Positions 7,392 through 15,830 of a stretch of 64,000 bases of DNA are shown piece by piece. The position numbers and the translations under genes were made by a program. This stretch comes from JBHOQS01 sp042408875 (GTDB taxonomy: Bacteria > Chloroflexota > UBA11872 > JBHOQS01). The stretch lies in NCBI GenBank assembly GCA_042408875.1, contig JBHOQS010000007.1, positions 170,415 to 234,414 of the forward strand, in the 5' to 3' direction. Under the pieces are notes generated by a model. The model did no database searches. It was not told where the DNA came from and worked only from the letters and a program-made list of their open reading frames with translations. Positions within the stretch are counted from its first letter, which is position 1, and each line of letters begins with the position of its first letter.

Positions 7392-10040
7392 TCACCGCTG
7401 ACGCAGGACGAAGTACGGCTGGTTCGAGAGGTCCTCGGCGAAACCCGGATAGAACCAGGCGCGCCCCTGCGTGTCTGCCAGCTCGAAGAAGTACTGGAGC
7501 GGATAGGGTGAGTCCGTGTAGTCGCCGGGGATAGTGAGGGCATAGCGCTCCCCATCCCGCAGCATCTCCACGACGCAGTATGGCTCTGCCTGGTTCACCC
7601 GCCGGTAGTGCAGGCGGACGCCAACGGGCCCGGCCGCTCCTTCGATATCGTGCAAGGTGAGCAAGATGGTCACCGGCTCGCCGCGGCGGAAGCCTGGCGG
7701 CGGGGTATGCCGGTAACGCGCCTGCGGCGGCCGGTACTCCAGCGCCGCGCGGAGGAGGTCCTCGACCGGTGTGCTGCGTGCCTGGGCGCCGGCCGCCGCC
7801 ACCCGCTCCCCGGCCTTTGCCAGCTCTGCCTCCATGTCGGCAAGGTCCTGCTCAATAGCGGCGAGACGATCGACCCAGTGGCCGCGCAGCCAGGGCTCGC
7901 GCCCAAAGGTGAGATCGCGGCGATAGACGCCGGCACGCTCAGCGAGCTCTGCCCACGCTGCCCGTGCGGTGCGGTATGCCTTGATCCCCTGCCGCAGCAC
8001 GGCCACGTCGCCGCTCTGCCGGTAGAGGGCAAAGGCCACGCCGGCCCGCAGCTTCTGAGCGAAGAAGCGCCCCAAGCCGGCCTGGATGGCGACATCTGCC
8101 ACCCAGCGCCGCACGGCAGGACTGCTGCGATCAGGTGCCAGCGCTTCCATTTCAGCGAGATAGCGCTGCGCGGCCTCGGCGCAGCTATCGAGCCAGCGCG
8201 CCACATCGAGCGGCGAATAGCGACCGCTGCGCCGCCCCTCTAGGAGTTCAGCCGCGAAATCATCGACCCGCGAGAAGAGCTCAGGATCGAGGGCGCTCAC
8301 GGTGCCGAAGCGTCTGGGGCTCGGCGTGTCCCCATAGGGGTGCGGCCGGTTCTCGTCAACGATGGGCATATTCGTGTAGATCTCGGGCCAGTAGCGGTTG
8401 TTCGAGGCCGAGGGGTGGTACGCTGTGGTGACCAGAGGCAGGATGCGGCTGGCATTGGCCAGCGCCTCCTCGGCCGACCCGGCTGCCTGGCCGAATTCCG
8501 CGCGCAGGTAGCGGCGCCAGCACTCAGGGTCTGCCTCCGGGTTGTACAGGAGCCGTCCCCACAGGCGGTAGGTGTACTCGTACTTCTGCCAGTCACCGCC
8601 GGCAGGGCGCAGCGCGGGATCAGCATAGCCGTCGCGGCCGCCAGGCAGGCCGGAACCCATGCGGCCTTTGAACGACAGCGGCTCGCAGAGTTCGGTGCCC
8701 AAGCAGTCGCAGAAGTGGGAGAAACGGCCGTAGCCGGCAGCCATGGCCGGGTCGCCCCACAGGAGCAATCGCTGGGTGCCGGGCCAGATACGGAACAGCA
8801 CGCCGTACGGACGGTCCTCGGTTAAGAGGTCGGCATAGCCGTAGCGGGTGAAGCGGCGCTCGCCAGCACTCAGGCGCATGACATCGCCGGCACCCCTGGA
8901 GGCGGGCACGCGCTCCAGCTCGCGGATCGAGGCCTGATGATACGGCAGGCCCATGTGCTCGGCCCAGTACTTCGGCGAGATAACGACTGGCAGGCCCGTG
9001 GCCAGGGCCACGTCGATCATCGGCTGGTCAATGCCCTTGGCATGCATGTCGATCTCGATGCGGCGGCCAGTCTGGACGATGCCCTGGAAGACGGTGCGCC
9101 AGAACTCATAGCTTCCTTCGGGAATGCCGCTTTCACCATGGACGCGGAAGGTGACCCCTTGGATCGCCGGGCAAGCCTCCAGCAGTGTGCGCAGGGCATC
9201 GCGGCAGTAGGCTGCATGCATCTCGGGGGTGAGCCCGTCGATGACGTGGCTGGCTTCGGGGCTGTCGATCCACTGATAGGCATGGGTCCAGAGCGCGAGC
9301 TGGAAGTGCAGGCCGCGCGCCGCGGCCTCGTCACTGATAAAGCGCAGCATCGCCAGGTTGCGCTCGCGCTCCTCGTCGGGCAGGCCGCGGGCCCGCACCT
9401 CGTAGCCGGGCACAGCGACCAGAAACGGGTAGGCAAAGTAGAAGTACACGTCCGTGACGTGGCGCGGGAAGTTATAGCCGAGGCCCAGGGTCAGGCTGAA
9501 GCGATTGAAGCGCTGCGCGGCGAGCATCGCGAGGTAGCGCTGCCAGAACTCGCGGTCATAGAACCAGGGCTTGTCCTCTAGTTCGCTGGTGAACAAGCGA
9601 GCGATGCTACGCACCTGGTTGGCCGGCTGTTCGACTACCGGCCGCTCAAGTCGCAACCCCTCGAGGGGGTCAGCCGCATACATGGCGCGATCGGCCAGCT
9701 CTAGGACGGCGTAGGCTAGGCCCCGCGTATCGCTTCCGCAGGCCAGGAGCACGGCGCGCTCGTCCAGCCGGCCGGGCACGAGCCCCAACGCCTCAGCGGC
9801 CGCCGGCAGCACTACGCCGGCGCGCTCGAGCACCGCCTGGGTGAGCGCGGACGGTCTACCAGCCACGAGGAGGCACAGCTCCGCATGGGGTGCCTGCTCG
9901 ATACGTTCGAGGGTCTGGACGGCGATGCCGCGGCCGGCCAGGACCTCCTGAAGCTGCTGGATCGCCCGCTGGACGGGCATCTGTGACGCGAGGGGGTCTA
10001 CAGGATCGTGCACGAGAGAGAGCCTGCCTGCGAGCGTCAT
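7392..10040 (-). CDS. Large glycosidase-like protein, GH20b/GH67N-type N-terminus
   Basis: This 882-residue protein starts with about 130 residues resembling the zincin-like N-terminal domain found before GH20 and GH67 catalytic barrels. A barrel-like region follows, from RSIARLFTSELEDKPW onward, with NRFSLTLGLGYNFPR, FQLALWTHAY, GVTFRVHGESGIPEG and LPVVISPKYWAEHMGLPYH. The glutamate in HGESG is a possible catalytic residue. The C-terminal third is helical and ends in a beta domain (about 790-882). No signal peptide is seen. GGGAGGG lies 7 bases before the ATG. It probably cleaves a uronic-acid or amino-sugar oligosaccharide, but the family is not settled. Confidence 0.75.
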   Translation of the reverse strand: MTLAGRLSLVHDPVDPLASQMPVQRAIQQLQEVLAGRGIAVQTLERIEQAPHAELCLLVAGRPSALTQAVLERAGVVLPAAAEALGLVPGRLDERAVLLACGSDTRGLAYAVLELADRAMYAADPLEGLRLERPVVEQPANQVRSIARLFTSELEDKPWFYDREFWQRYLAMLAAQRFNRFSLTLGLGYNFPRHVTDVYFYFAYPFLVAVPGYEVRARGLPDEERERNLAMLRFISDEAAARGLHFQLALWTHAYQWIDSPEASHVIDGLTPEMHAAYCRDALRTLLEACPAIQGVTFRVHGESGIPEGSYEFWRTVFQGIVQTGRRIEIDMHAKGIDQPMIDVALATGLPVVISPKYWAEHMGLPYHQASIRELERVPASRGAGDVMRLSAGERRFTRYGYADLLTEDRPYGVLFRIWPGTQRLLLWGDPAMAAGYGRFSHFCDCLGTELCEPLSFKGRMGSGLPGGRDGYADPALRPAGGDWQKYEYTYRLWGRLLYNPEADPECWRRYLRAEFGQAAGSAEEALANASRILPLVTTAYHPSASNNRYWPEIYTNMPIVDENRPHPYGDTPSPRRFGTVSALDPELFSRVDDFAAELLEGRRSGRYSPLDVARWLDSCAEAAQRYLAEMEALAPDRSSPAVRRWVADVAIQAGLGRFFAQKLRAGVAFALYRQSGDVAVLRQGIKAYRTARAAWAELAERAGVYRRDLTFGREPWLRGHWVDRLAAIEQDLADMEAELAKAGERVAAAGAQARSTPVEDLLRAALEYRPPQARYRHTPPPGFRRGEPVTILLTLHDIEGAAGPVGVRLHYRRVNQAEPYCVVEMLRDGERYALTIPGDYTDSPYPLQYFFELADTQGRAWFYPGFAEDLSNQPYFVLRQR

Positions 10041-10123
10041 GCCCCATCCCTCCCTTGTGAAAATGTGGTGCCCAGACGGGCCTCAGCCACTCCTTCAAAT
10101 TTAATCAGTCACCCCTTCACTTT

Positions 10124-10318
10124 CAATTCATCAATTCATCAATTCAAAACGAGGACCAACCTCCTAGCCCTCCCCTCCCCGCTGAGGGGAACATCTGGCA
10201 GAGATTGTGTTGTTAGAGGTGTTTTGTTAGAGGTATTTTGTTAGATGTGTGTCGTTAGAGGTTATATTCTTAGCGTTGCTCTGCTCCCTACAGCTCAAGT
10301 TTCAAGTTACAGCTCAAG
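10124..10318. repeat. Three different short tandem arrays in one gap
   Basis: The gap upstream of the large glycosidase gene holds three unrelated arrays. CAATTCAT repeats at period 8 (10124, 10132, 10140). GTTAGAGGTRTTTT repeats at exactly period 14 (10212, 10226, 10240, 10254, decaying after that). TACAGCTCAAG occurs twice, 19 bases apart (10289, 10308). The surrounding genes show nothing similar. Confidence 0.85.
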
Positions 10319-10328
10319 GTCGGAGTCT

Positions 10329-11720
10329 CTATTTCCCGCCCTTCCTGGCGTACTCGTTCATGAGCTCGGTGTTCTCGCGGATTAACAGCTCTAGTCGCGG
10401 CTTCAGGTCCTGGGCCATCTGCAGCGCCGTGATCTTTCCCTCACGGAGCTGGGCATACGCCTGTGCGATCAGCTGGTCCATTTCAGGGAACTTGATGATC
10501 TCGTGCTCCGGGTGGGCATGTCCCTCAGCAGCGTCGAGGAAGACCTTCCAGTTCACCGTCGCCCCCGGCGTGAGCCAGTCCTCCGAGCGGGCGACCTTCT
10601 GGTTCGCCGGCAGGCCGCGGTGCAGGCGAGCCAGGGCCCGCATGCCGGGCTCACCACAGAGGTACTCCAAGAAACGCCACGATTCCTCGGCGGCGCGGAG
10701 CTTCGCCGAGAGCCCGGCGTTGAGCTGGGGGTTGCGCGTCTGTGCCTTCTCACGGCGGCGCGGCAGCGCGGCGACATCCCAGCGCACGCCCTGCGCCTCA
10801 GCAGCCACTAATAAGACCGGGGCCGTCGAGGTGATTGCCGCGAACATGGCGAGCTGCCCATTGATGAGCTGTTGCACGGAACTCCCCTGGAGCTCGCCCC
10901 GCAACGGTGAGACGTGATGCTTCAGCCAGAAATCAGCCACCCACTGGAAGGCCTCGACTACCGGCGGGGAATCGATCTGCACCTTCGTGTGGTCGGCACT
11001 GAGGTAGTCCCCGCCGTTGGACCACATGAAGGGCTGGACGCTCCACCAGCTCGTGCCATTGTCGTAGCCAAACTGCGGCTTGGGGCCGCCAAGCTGAGTC
11101 ATCTTCTTCGCCAGATCAAGATGTGCGTCCCAGGTCCAGGTCGGATCATCCCACCGCTGCGATGGGCCAGGCAAGCCGGCCTTGTCGAACATATCGCGGT
11201 TGAAGTAGATCACGAGCGGCGAATGAGTGAGCGGCAGCGCCCATAGCTTGCCAAACCAGATGTTCTTCGCCCACTCTACCGGGAAGATGTCTTCCTTCTT
11301 GTAGGTCTTGGACTTCTTGAGAAAGCCATCGAGTTCAGCGAAGACGCCCTTGACCACCGCGGAGGCGAGGTTCTTGGTCGTCCACATCATGACTTCTGGC
11401 TCGACGCCAGAAGCGATCAGGGTATTGAGCTTCTCGAAGTAATCGACGCCGACTACATGCTCGGTCTCTACAGTTACATTGGGCATCACCTGCTCTTTGA
11501 ATTGCTGCGCCAGCATGCGGTAGACGTCTGCCTCAGGGTCCGTGGCATAGAATGAATAGCGAATGGTGACGGGCTGAACCGGGATGCCAGCGCGCTCGGC
11601 TCCCTCACCTGGTGATCCCCCGGTGCGCTGGCAGGCCAGGCTGGCAGCCACAGCGCTGCTGCTTGCTACCGCCAGCATGCTCCGCCGCGTGAAGAGCTGC
11701 TCCCGCGTGCGCACGTGCAT
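10329..11720 (-). CDS. ABC sugar-binding lipoprotein, family 1 (second copy)
   Basis: This 463-residue solute-binding protein of the family-1 carbohydrate type has a Tat-like TRRSML segment and a lipobox SLAC near residue 30. The body has MMWTTKNLASAVVKG, YFNRDMFDKAGLP and DPTWTWDAHLDLAKKM segments typical of the family. I chose the ATG at 11720, preceded by AGGAGGGG; the ATG at 11750 has no ribosome site. It differs clearly from the protein at 4876-6297, so the locus encodes two sugar-binding specificities. Again no permease is adjacent. It is probably the first gene of a minus-strand unit running to the oxidoreductase, although the repeat-filled gap may separate it. Confidence 0.88.
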   Translation of the reverse strand: MHVRTREQLFTRRSMLAVASSSAVAASLACQRTGGSPGEGAERAGIPVQPVTIRYSFYATDPEADVYRMLAQQFKEQVMPNVTVETEHVVGVDYFEKLNTLIASGVEPEVMMWTTKNLASAVVKGVFAELDGFLKKSKTYKKEDIFPVEWAKNIWFGKLWALPLTHSPLVIYFNRDMFDKAGLPGPSQRWDDPTWTWDAHLDLAKKMTQLGGPKPQFGYDNGTSWWSVQPFMWSNGGDYLSADHTKVQIDSPPVVEAFQWVADFWLKHHVSPLRGELQGSSVQQLINGQLAMFAAITSTAPVLLVAAEAQGVRWDVAALPRRREKAQTRNPQLNAGLSAKLRAAEESWRFLEYLCGEPGMRALARLHRGLPANQKVARSEDWLTPGATVNWKVFLDAAEGHAHPEHEIIKFPEMDQLIAQAYAQLREGKITALQMAQDLKPRLELLIRENTELMNEYARKGGK

Positions 11721-11919
11721 CTTTCCCCTCCTGAGTGTCTTGTGCTGCATCGGTCCCCTAGCGCGGTTCTCCGCAGGTGCGTGCTCGTGTATGCTGCATT
11801 ATGCATGTAGGTTCCATCTTACGCAATAGGTTCGCCAGAGTCAACGCAAGGTATCGGCGGAAGCCAGCGGACAGGGAGACCGGAGGCTGAAGAGCACCCT
11901 AGGGGCCGCTCTGGCTCAC

Positions 11920-13290
11920 TCACGCTGGTGCATGGACGCGGGCGAGCAACTCGGCGAGGTCAGCGACCTGGGTATTCTCGAGGTTCTGGACGGCGGCGAT
12001 AAGCTCGTCCCGCAGGGTGGCGTCGGTATAGGGCGCGCTGAGCCGCTCGAATTTGGCGACGACCGCCTCCCAGGGCATGGGTCGCGTATGGAAGCCTTCG
12101 TAATCGGCCTTCTCCTTGACCAGCTGCCGGCTATCCTTGAGCCAGAGCGTGACCCGGCACGGCATCTCTGCCGGGAAGCGCCGGCTGAACGCTGCCTGCG
12201 GCCGGACGATCACTCGGCGGAGCAAGCGCTGCACATCGTCGCGCAGGATACGCTCTGGAAGGTATTGCTCTGGCATCACCTGTCCATCGAGGAGCATGAC
12301 AGCCAGCAGGTAGGGCAGGCTGTGGTCAGCCTCTTCCTTAGTCCGGACGATGGTCTTATCTCCTTCCTCTCCACCGCCGATGATGCGGTAGGCCACGTCG
12401 AAGATCTCCACCTCGATACGGTCGATGTCCTCGACGCGAATGTCGTGCGTAGCTTTGAGCTCGGCAATGGCCTCTAACGCTGATTGCGAGTGGATTTCGG
12501 CGTTATAGCGCTTGAGGATCGTGCGGGTCACCCGTTCGAGGTCTTCCTTCGACCAGTCGATCTCGAAGCGACCGGCGATCGCCTCCATGAAGCCTTTGTT
12601 GCCCTCGAACACCGCCAGCGGCCCGGTGATGCCGCGGCGTGCCAGGAAGGCAGCGTGCGTGCAGCCAAAGGCAGCGTTTGGATATGCCAGTCCCTTCCAG
12701 TGCGAGAGCGCGCCGGTGCGGGTGACGCGCAGCGCATTGAACGCCGTGCCGGCGATGGCGATCGCGTGCGCTGTGCGCGTCACGTCGAGCCCGAGCGCCT
12801 TAGCGACCCCGGCGGCGACCGCATACGAGCCCTGGGTGGTGTGGTCAAACCCTTTATCGCGTACCGGTGCCACATCGCTCAGGCGGCAGTGGACCTGGTA
12901 TGCCACCGCCAAGGCCACCATGAGCTCACGACCGCTGCATCCAGCGTACTCGGCGGCTGCCAGCACCGGAGCCAGGTTGTCGCTGGGATGACAAGTCTCA
13001 CCCGGGGCCAAGTAGCTGTCGTTAAAGTCGAGGTAGCGTACCAGCGCGCCGTTGTAAAAAGCAGCGCGATCGGGGGCGGTCTTGCCCCCGCCGATCAGGG
13101 TACAGTGCGCGGCACCGCCGAAATCCTCGGTATGTAACCGGATCAGCCGGATCGGTTCGCCCGCGAGAGCGCCGATGGCACAACCCAGCGAGTCCAGCAC
13201 ACGGACCTTCAGCGCAGCGCGAGCGCGCTCCGAAAGCTGTTCATATGAGGCACGCACCACGAATGTGGCCAGTTCTTCGGCCATAGTCAT
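11920..13290 (-). CDS. MmgE/PrpD family protein
   Basis: This 456-residue protein belongs to the MmgE/PrpD family (2-methylcitrate dehydratase, iminodisuccinate epimerase and cis-aconitate decarboxylase relatives). Seen in the sequence are LDSLGCAIGAL near residue 35, YLDFNDSY near 88, the HPSDN segment, and HWKGLAYPNAAF near 200. It is close to full family length. No prpB or prpC genes are nearby, so 2-methylcitrate is not implied. A dehydratase or epimerase of a sugar-derived acid would fit the neighbourhood, but this is inference. AGGGGAG lies about 10 bases before the chosen ATG. Confidence 0.88.
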   Translation of the reverse strand: MTMAEELATFVVRASYEQLSERARAALKVRVLDSLGCAIGALAGEPIRLIRLHTEDFGGAAHCTLIGGGKTAPDRAAFYNGALVRYLDFNDSYLAPGETCHPSDNLAPVLAAAEYAGCSGRELMVALAVAYQVHCRLSDVAPVRDKGFDHTTQGSYAVAAGVAKALGLDVTRTAHAIAIAGTAFNALRVTRTGALSHWKGLAYPNAAFGCTHAAFLARRGITGPLAVFEGNKGFMEAIAGRFEIDWSKEDLERVTRTILKRYNAEIHSQSALEAIAELKATHDIRVEDIDRIEVEIFDVAYRIIGGGEEGDKTIVRTKEEADHSLPYLLAVMLLDGQVMPEQYLPERILRDDVQRLLRRVIVRPQAAFSRRFPAEMPCRVTLWLKDSRQLVKEKADYEGFHTRPMPWEAVVAKFERLSAPYTDATLRDELIAAVQNLENTQVADLAELLARVHAPA

Positions 13291-13570
13291 GCATCATGCT
13301 CCCCTCTGAGAAAGCGGTGCGTCGTGCGAGCAGCAGACAGGCGCCTACCATCCTGGCATGGGCAGGGTCCCTTCCCTATTCTGCGCCCCGTGCTCCGACT
13401 TCGCAACAGATGGGGCATGTCCTGTGAGCAGCATGTCCTGCGAGTGGCACCTATTTTGCACCGCTATCGCACACGTATCGCACACGGCGGCGCCGGCCGG
13501 GTCGAAGGCTGGCGAGTATGCCGGAGCGGAACCGGCCGACGCTCTCCTGATAACCGAAGGGAGCGGAGCA

Positions 13571-13729
13571 ATGCGTGACTACCAATCTCCGATCGAGGTC
13601 ATGCGCAAGAAGGGCTGCGTGAGCTGCTGTGCGCTGCCCATTGTCCTCGGCGGGCTGACCATGCTTCTTTGTCTTTACCCCTTGAGCTCAAGGGGCCTGT
13701 CCAAAGTCCTGTCTATTCGGCTTGGTTAG
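13571..13729 (+). CDS. Possible small membrane protein (52 aa)
   Basis: This short frame begins with ATG preceded by GGGAGCGGAGCA, an acceptable ribosome site. It has one hydrophobic stretch, SCCALPIVLGGLTMLLCLY, with a CxxCC cluster in front. I recognise no family. It lies 121 bases before the GlsB-like gene on the same strand. Confidence is limited by its size. Confidence 0.4.
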   Translation: MRDYQSPIEVMRKKGCVSCCALPIVLGGLTMLLCLYPLSSRGLSKVLSIRLG

Positions 13730-13792
13730 GAGTCTCTTCAGCAGGATGATGGGCGGGCTGTATGAGGCTACGTCATCTGGAGTATCAATCAA

Positions 13793-13840
13793 AGCTAACC
13801 AAATTAACCCAAATTAACCCAAATTATCCTAAATTATCAA
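13793..13840 (+). repeat. AT-rich 10-bp tandem array at a ribosome site
   Basis: Four consecutive 10-base units fill 13801-13840: AAATTAACCC twice, AAATTATCCT and AAATTATCAA, with a partial unit before them. The last unit runs straight into GGAGTGACCT and the ATG of the next gene, so the array forms its 5' untranslated region or promoter. Confidence 0.9.
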
Positions 13841-13850
13841 GGAGTGACCT

Positions 13851-14111
13851 ATGGAGATCATTATCATCCTGCTGGTGGCTGGGCTTATCGGCTGGCTTGC
13901 CGATCTCATCGTACCGGGCAGCCTGCCCTACGGCTGGATCGGCGCGATCATCGCTGGTCTGGTAGGGAGCTGGATCGGCGGCACGCTGCTTGGCCAGTGG
14001 GGCCCGACGCTGGGCGGGTTTTACATCATCCCGTCGTTAATCGGGGCGGTGATCTTTGCCTTCGTCGTGGACTTCGCGCTGAAAGCGCTGGCCCGCGGCC
14101 GCGCAGCATAG
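13851..14111 (+). CDS. GlsB/YeaQ/YmgE family membrane protein
   Basis: This 86-residue protein has three hydrophobic helices: IIIILLVAGLIGWLADLIVPG, a central WIGAIIAGLVGSWIGG and a C-terminal IPSLIGAVIFAFVVDFAL. The glycine-zipper pattern GxxGxxxGxxxG matches the transglycosylase-associated (GlsB/YeaQ/YmgE) family, small stress-induced inner-membrane proteins. AAGGAG lies 7 bases before the ATG and is the end of an AT-rich tandem array. It appears to be monocistronic. Confidence 0.9.
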   Translation: MEIIIILLVAGLIGWLADLIVPGSLPYGWIGAIIAGLVGSWIGGTLLGQWGPTLGGFYIIPSLIGAVIFAFVVDFALKALARGRAA

Positions 14112-14504
14112 CTCTTTCGGGGCCTGTAGCTTCTGCCGTCTGAAGAAAGCCCTCGGCCTCGAAGCTGGCACCTTCAGGCAGGCGCGACGCGCACCGACCG
14201 CGCTTGTAGCGCTACGCCTGGACAGGGACGTAGCGTGGACGATCTTCCCCGCTACACGTGTTCTATGCCCGATGCTGCTGGGCCCGGCGCTGCGCCGCCC
14301 GGCCTCATACAGCCCGCGCCGGCGCCGCCCTGCATTACTCCATAGGCTCTCAGGTTTTGCTACATTTTTTGGGACGCTTCTGGTCCCTGGAGCGCTCCTG
14401 GCCCCTGGGGATACTCGTGGTAAAGGTGGTAAAGAAAGAAGGTGCTGCCGGAGATCTGCAGGACAAGCCACGAACGCACAGCGCGCAGAAATGGAGGAGC
14501 TAGT
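14112..14504. other. Gene-free gap
   Basis: I see no convincing gene in this gap. It holds the upstream region of the L,D-transpeptidase gene, including the Shine-Dalgarno GGAGG at 14493. A near-repeat GGTAAAGGTGGTAAAG lies around 14420. Confidence 0.5.
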
Positions 14505-15680
14505 ATGAGGACGTGGACGGTACGACTCGCCTGTGCAGCGCTGCTAGGGCTGGCGCTCCTCACGCCGCTGGGAGCTGCTCGTGCGGAGCCGGCCGTGGCG
14601 TCTGCCTCGCTAGCTGCGGCCGAGGCTGCATATTTTCCTGAGACAGGGCACACGGTGAGCGGCGTATTCTGGGACTTCTGGCGTCGCCGGGGCGCGCTCG
14701 AGGTGTTCGGCTATCCGCTGACCGCAGCCTACGAGGACGAGGGGGTCCTGGTGCAGTGGTTCCAGCGCGCCCGCTTCGAGCGCTGGCCTGACCGGGATGG
14801 CGTCGTGCTGGCTCTGCTCGGCCAGGAGATGGGGATATACGAGCCGCCTCTGCCGCCACCTGCCGACCAGACGGCCTTACTTGCTGCCGGTCTGCGCTAC
14901 TTTCCGGAGACCGGCCATCTCGTTGGCGGCGCTATCCTGCGTTTCTTCGAGAGCTACGGCGGCGCCGAGGTCTTCGGCTATCCACTGACCGAGGAGATTG
15001 CCCTGGGACCTGAGGACGGGGACGGTGTAGTGCAATGGTTCCAGCGGGGCCGCCTGGAGTGGCGGCCCGGCGTAGGGGTGCAGGTCGGCTTGACAGGCCA
15101 GGAGCTTCTCCACCGCCGAGGTTTGGCAGAGAGTCCGGTGGCGAGGCGCACCGAGTGGCCGGCTGAAACGCCCGACTGGTATCCGGCCCTTGTGGCGTTC
15201 CTGGAGGAGCAGGAGCGGCTGGCGCGCGAGGCGAGCGAGCGGCTGGCGCGGGAGACGGGACCGGTGCTGCTGGTCTCTAGCCCGGTCCATGGCGAGCGAT
15301 GGATTGATATTGATCTGACCCGCCAGCGTATCACTGCCTACGTCGGGAACACGCCGATCTTCACCGACCTGGTTTCCACTGGCAAGGTTGGGAAGGGCTT
15401 GACCCCGACCGGCACCTTCCGCATCCTGCGCCGGGTGGCGAACGCCACGATGGACTCCCGCACGATCGGCATTCCGCCGGGACACCCGTTGTATTACCGG
15501 CTGGAGAACGTGCTCTACACGCAGTACTTCACCACCGCGGGACACGCGATCCACTACGCCTGGTGGCACAACAACTTCGGCCAGCCGATGAGCTTTGGCT
15601 GTGTAAACCTGCGGCTGAGCACGGCGCGCTGGTTCTGGGACTGGGCCACCATCGGTACTCGCATCGTCATCCATTATTGA
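14505..15680 (+). CDS. Secreted L,D-transpeptidase with two VFGYPLT repeats
   Basis: This 391-residue protein has an N-terminal signal peptide ending ARA. Two copies of a roughly 50-residue repeat follow, each with YFPETGH, a VSG/VGG turn, VFGYPLT and VQWFQR. These are common in Chloroflexota surface proteins and possibly bind cell wall. The C-terminal YkuD domain has a conserved His in HAIHY and the catalytic Cys366 in SFGCVN. It probably cross-links peptidoglycan or attaches proteins to it outside the membrane. I chose the ATG at 14505, after GGAGGAGC, which gives a proper signal peptide; the longer frame from 14442 does not. Confidence 0.93.
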   Translation: MRTWTVRLACAALLGLALLTPLGAARAEPAVASASLAAAEAAYFPETGHTVSGVFWDFWRRRGALEVFGYPLTAAYEDEGVLVQWFQRARFERWPDRDGVVLALLGQEMGIYEPPLPPPADQTALLAAGLRYFPETGHLVGGAILRFFESYGGAEVFGYPLTEEIALGPEDGDGVVQWFQRGRLEWRPGVGVQVGLTGQELLHRRGLAESPVARRTEWPAETPDWYPALVAFLEEQERLAREASERLARETGPVLLVSSPVHGERWIDIDLTRQRITAYVGNTPIFTDLVSTGKVGKGLTPTGTFRILRRVANATMDSRTIGIPPGHPLYYRLENVLYTQYFTTAGHAIHYAWWHNNFGQPMSFGCVNLRLSTARWFWDWATIGTRIVIHY

Positions 15681-15730
15681 AATTTATTGAAATTGAATTT
15701 GATTTATGTTGAATTTATTTTTATTTTTAC
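15673..15730. repeat. AT-rich 10-11 bp degenerate array, convergent gap
   Basis: ATTGAAATTT and ATTGAAATTG stand in tandem from 15676, followed by more diverged AATTTGATTT, ATGTTGAATTT and ATTTTTATTTT units. The first unit contains the stop codon of the transpeptidase. The gap is between two convergent gene ends, so a promoter role is unlikely; it might act as a terminator. Confidence 0.8.
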
Positions 15731-15830
15731 AGCCGGGGGTGAGACCCGTAGGTGTCAGGTGCGCGACCGAGTATCTCTCACCCTCTGGCTTGAGTCCGAG
15801 GTCTTTCCATTGCGGGCCTGCTCACCAAAA

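Noticed and set aside
14112..14504. A possible structured RNA in the gap before the L,D-transpeptidase
   Set aside because: Only short, weak stems were found and no known riboswitch core could be matched by eye.
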